Below, piece after piece: positions 63,907 to 64,000 of a DNA stretch of 64,000 nt. How positions within the stretch are numbered: the stretch's first letter is position 1; each line of letters starts with the position of its first letter. Source of the DNA: Methylobacterium sp. J-048 (GTDB lineage: Bacteria > Pseudomonadota > Alphaproteobacteria > Rhizobiales > Beijerinckiaceae). The position numbers and the translations under genes are program-made. The notes under the pieces are model-generated. The model was not told the DNA's origin. It saw only the letters and a list, made by a program, of their open reading frames with translations, and made no database searches. The DNA lies in the NCBI RefSeq assembly GCF_022829515.1, contig NZ_JAKSYL010000134.1, positions 40,051 to 104,050 on the forward strand, given 5' to 3'.

Positions 63907-64000
63907 TCAAGCGGTTTGCCATGGTTTCTGATCCCGGATCATGGCGTTGAGGATGGTGAGGAGCTTTCGGGCGACGGCGATGACGGCGACCATCTTTGGC
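63907..64000 (-). mobile_element. 3' end of an IS110-family transposase gene, cut by the window edge
   Basis: The minus-strand reading from 64000 to the stop at 63907 gives KMVAVIAVARKLLTILNAMI followed by RDQKPWQTA and a TGA, the characteristic C-terminus of IS110-family transposases. The gene continues beyond the window. IS110 elements use a DEDD-type recombinase fold and leave no clear terminal inverted repeats. Its right end lies next to the palindromic repeat at 63792-63895. Confidence 0.85.

Overview
The window is high-GC DNA from an alphaproteobacterium, most likely Hyphomicrobiales and most economically a Methylobacterium-type organism. This is read from gene content and order, not from a database search. 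The support is the broken Rhizobiales order addA-trxA-folC-accD-trpA, a MucR-type regulator, a MoxY-like kinase, zinc-ribbon-less AccD, a long IF-1 paralogue and two kinds of palindromic intergenic repeat. No rRNA, tRNA or CRISPR array was seen. Genes are dense, and most of the window looks like chromosome with small accessory patches.

1-4.0 kb: a minC-minD-minE division-site operon (minus strand), then a gene-poor patch with a RelE/HigB-type toxin and its HTH antitoxin, then a second full-length minC paralogue. 4.1-15.2 kb: addA (without addB beside it), a perfect-armed palindromic repeat, trxA, then an inserted chemotaxis receptor and outer-membrane beta-barrel protein, then folC, accD and trpA. 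15.3-20.6 kb: a HAD phosphatase, a GH63/MGH1-like glycosidase, a zinc-less MucR homologue and an L-2-hydroxyglutarate oxidase-like enzyme. 20.6-26.0 kb: a minus-strand run, probably one or two operons, encoding a MoxY-like kinase and LuxR-type regulator, TenA, a Tat-signalled isonitrile-hydratase-like protein, a TerB-like protein and LrgA/LrgB. 26.2-34.7 kb: mixed housekeeping (DEAD-box helicase, Ca2+/H+ antiporter, a molybdopterin oxidoreductase with its FAD reductase, EamA exporter, long IF-1, orphan binding protein).

34.9-49.2 kb is the main accessory metabolic region. It holds an aromatic aminotransferase with a hydroxyacid dehydrogenase, a TonB-dependent receptor, and a LacI-controlled sugar-acid cluster. 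The LacI gene lies between two transcription units that each carry a matching 14-bp operator. One unit is a hydroxypyruvate-isomerase-like protein with an Asp/Glu-racemase-like protein. The other is an FMN 2-hydroxyacid oxidase, beta-propeller lactonase, sugar-acid MFS transporter, uronate dehydrogenase and a signal-less binding-protein domain. Import, oxidation at C1 of a hexuronate, lactone opening and further hydroxyacid oxidation can be inferred, but the usual aldarate dehydratase is absent.

49.2-64 kb: UbiB-like kinase, an HWE histidine kinase tail-to-tail with an Hpt protein, an NtrB/NtrC-like pair followed by an MFS transporter, metallophosphoesterase, ArsB-family permease and a tandem-duplicated YdcZ transporter, an acyltransferase, a small hypothetical protein, a periplasmic asparaginase, and at the edge a palindromic repeat next to the C-terminal end of an IS110-family transposase.
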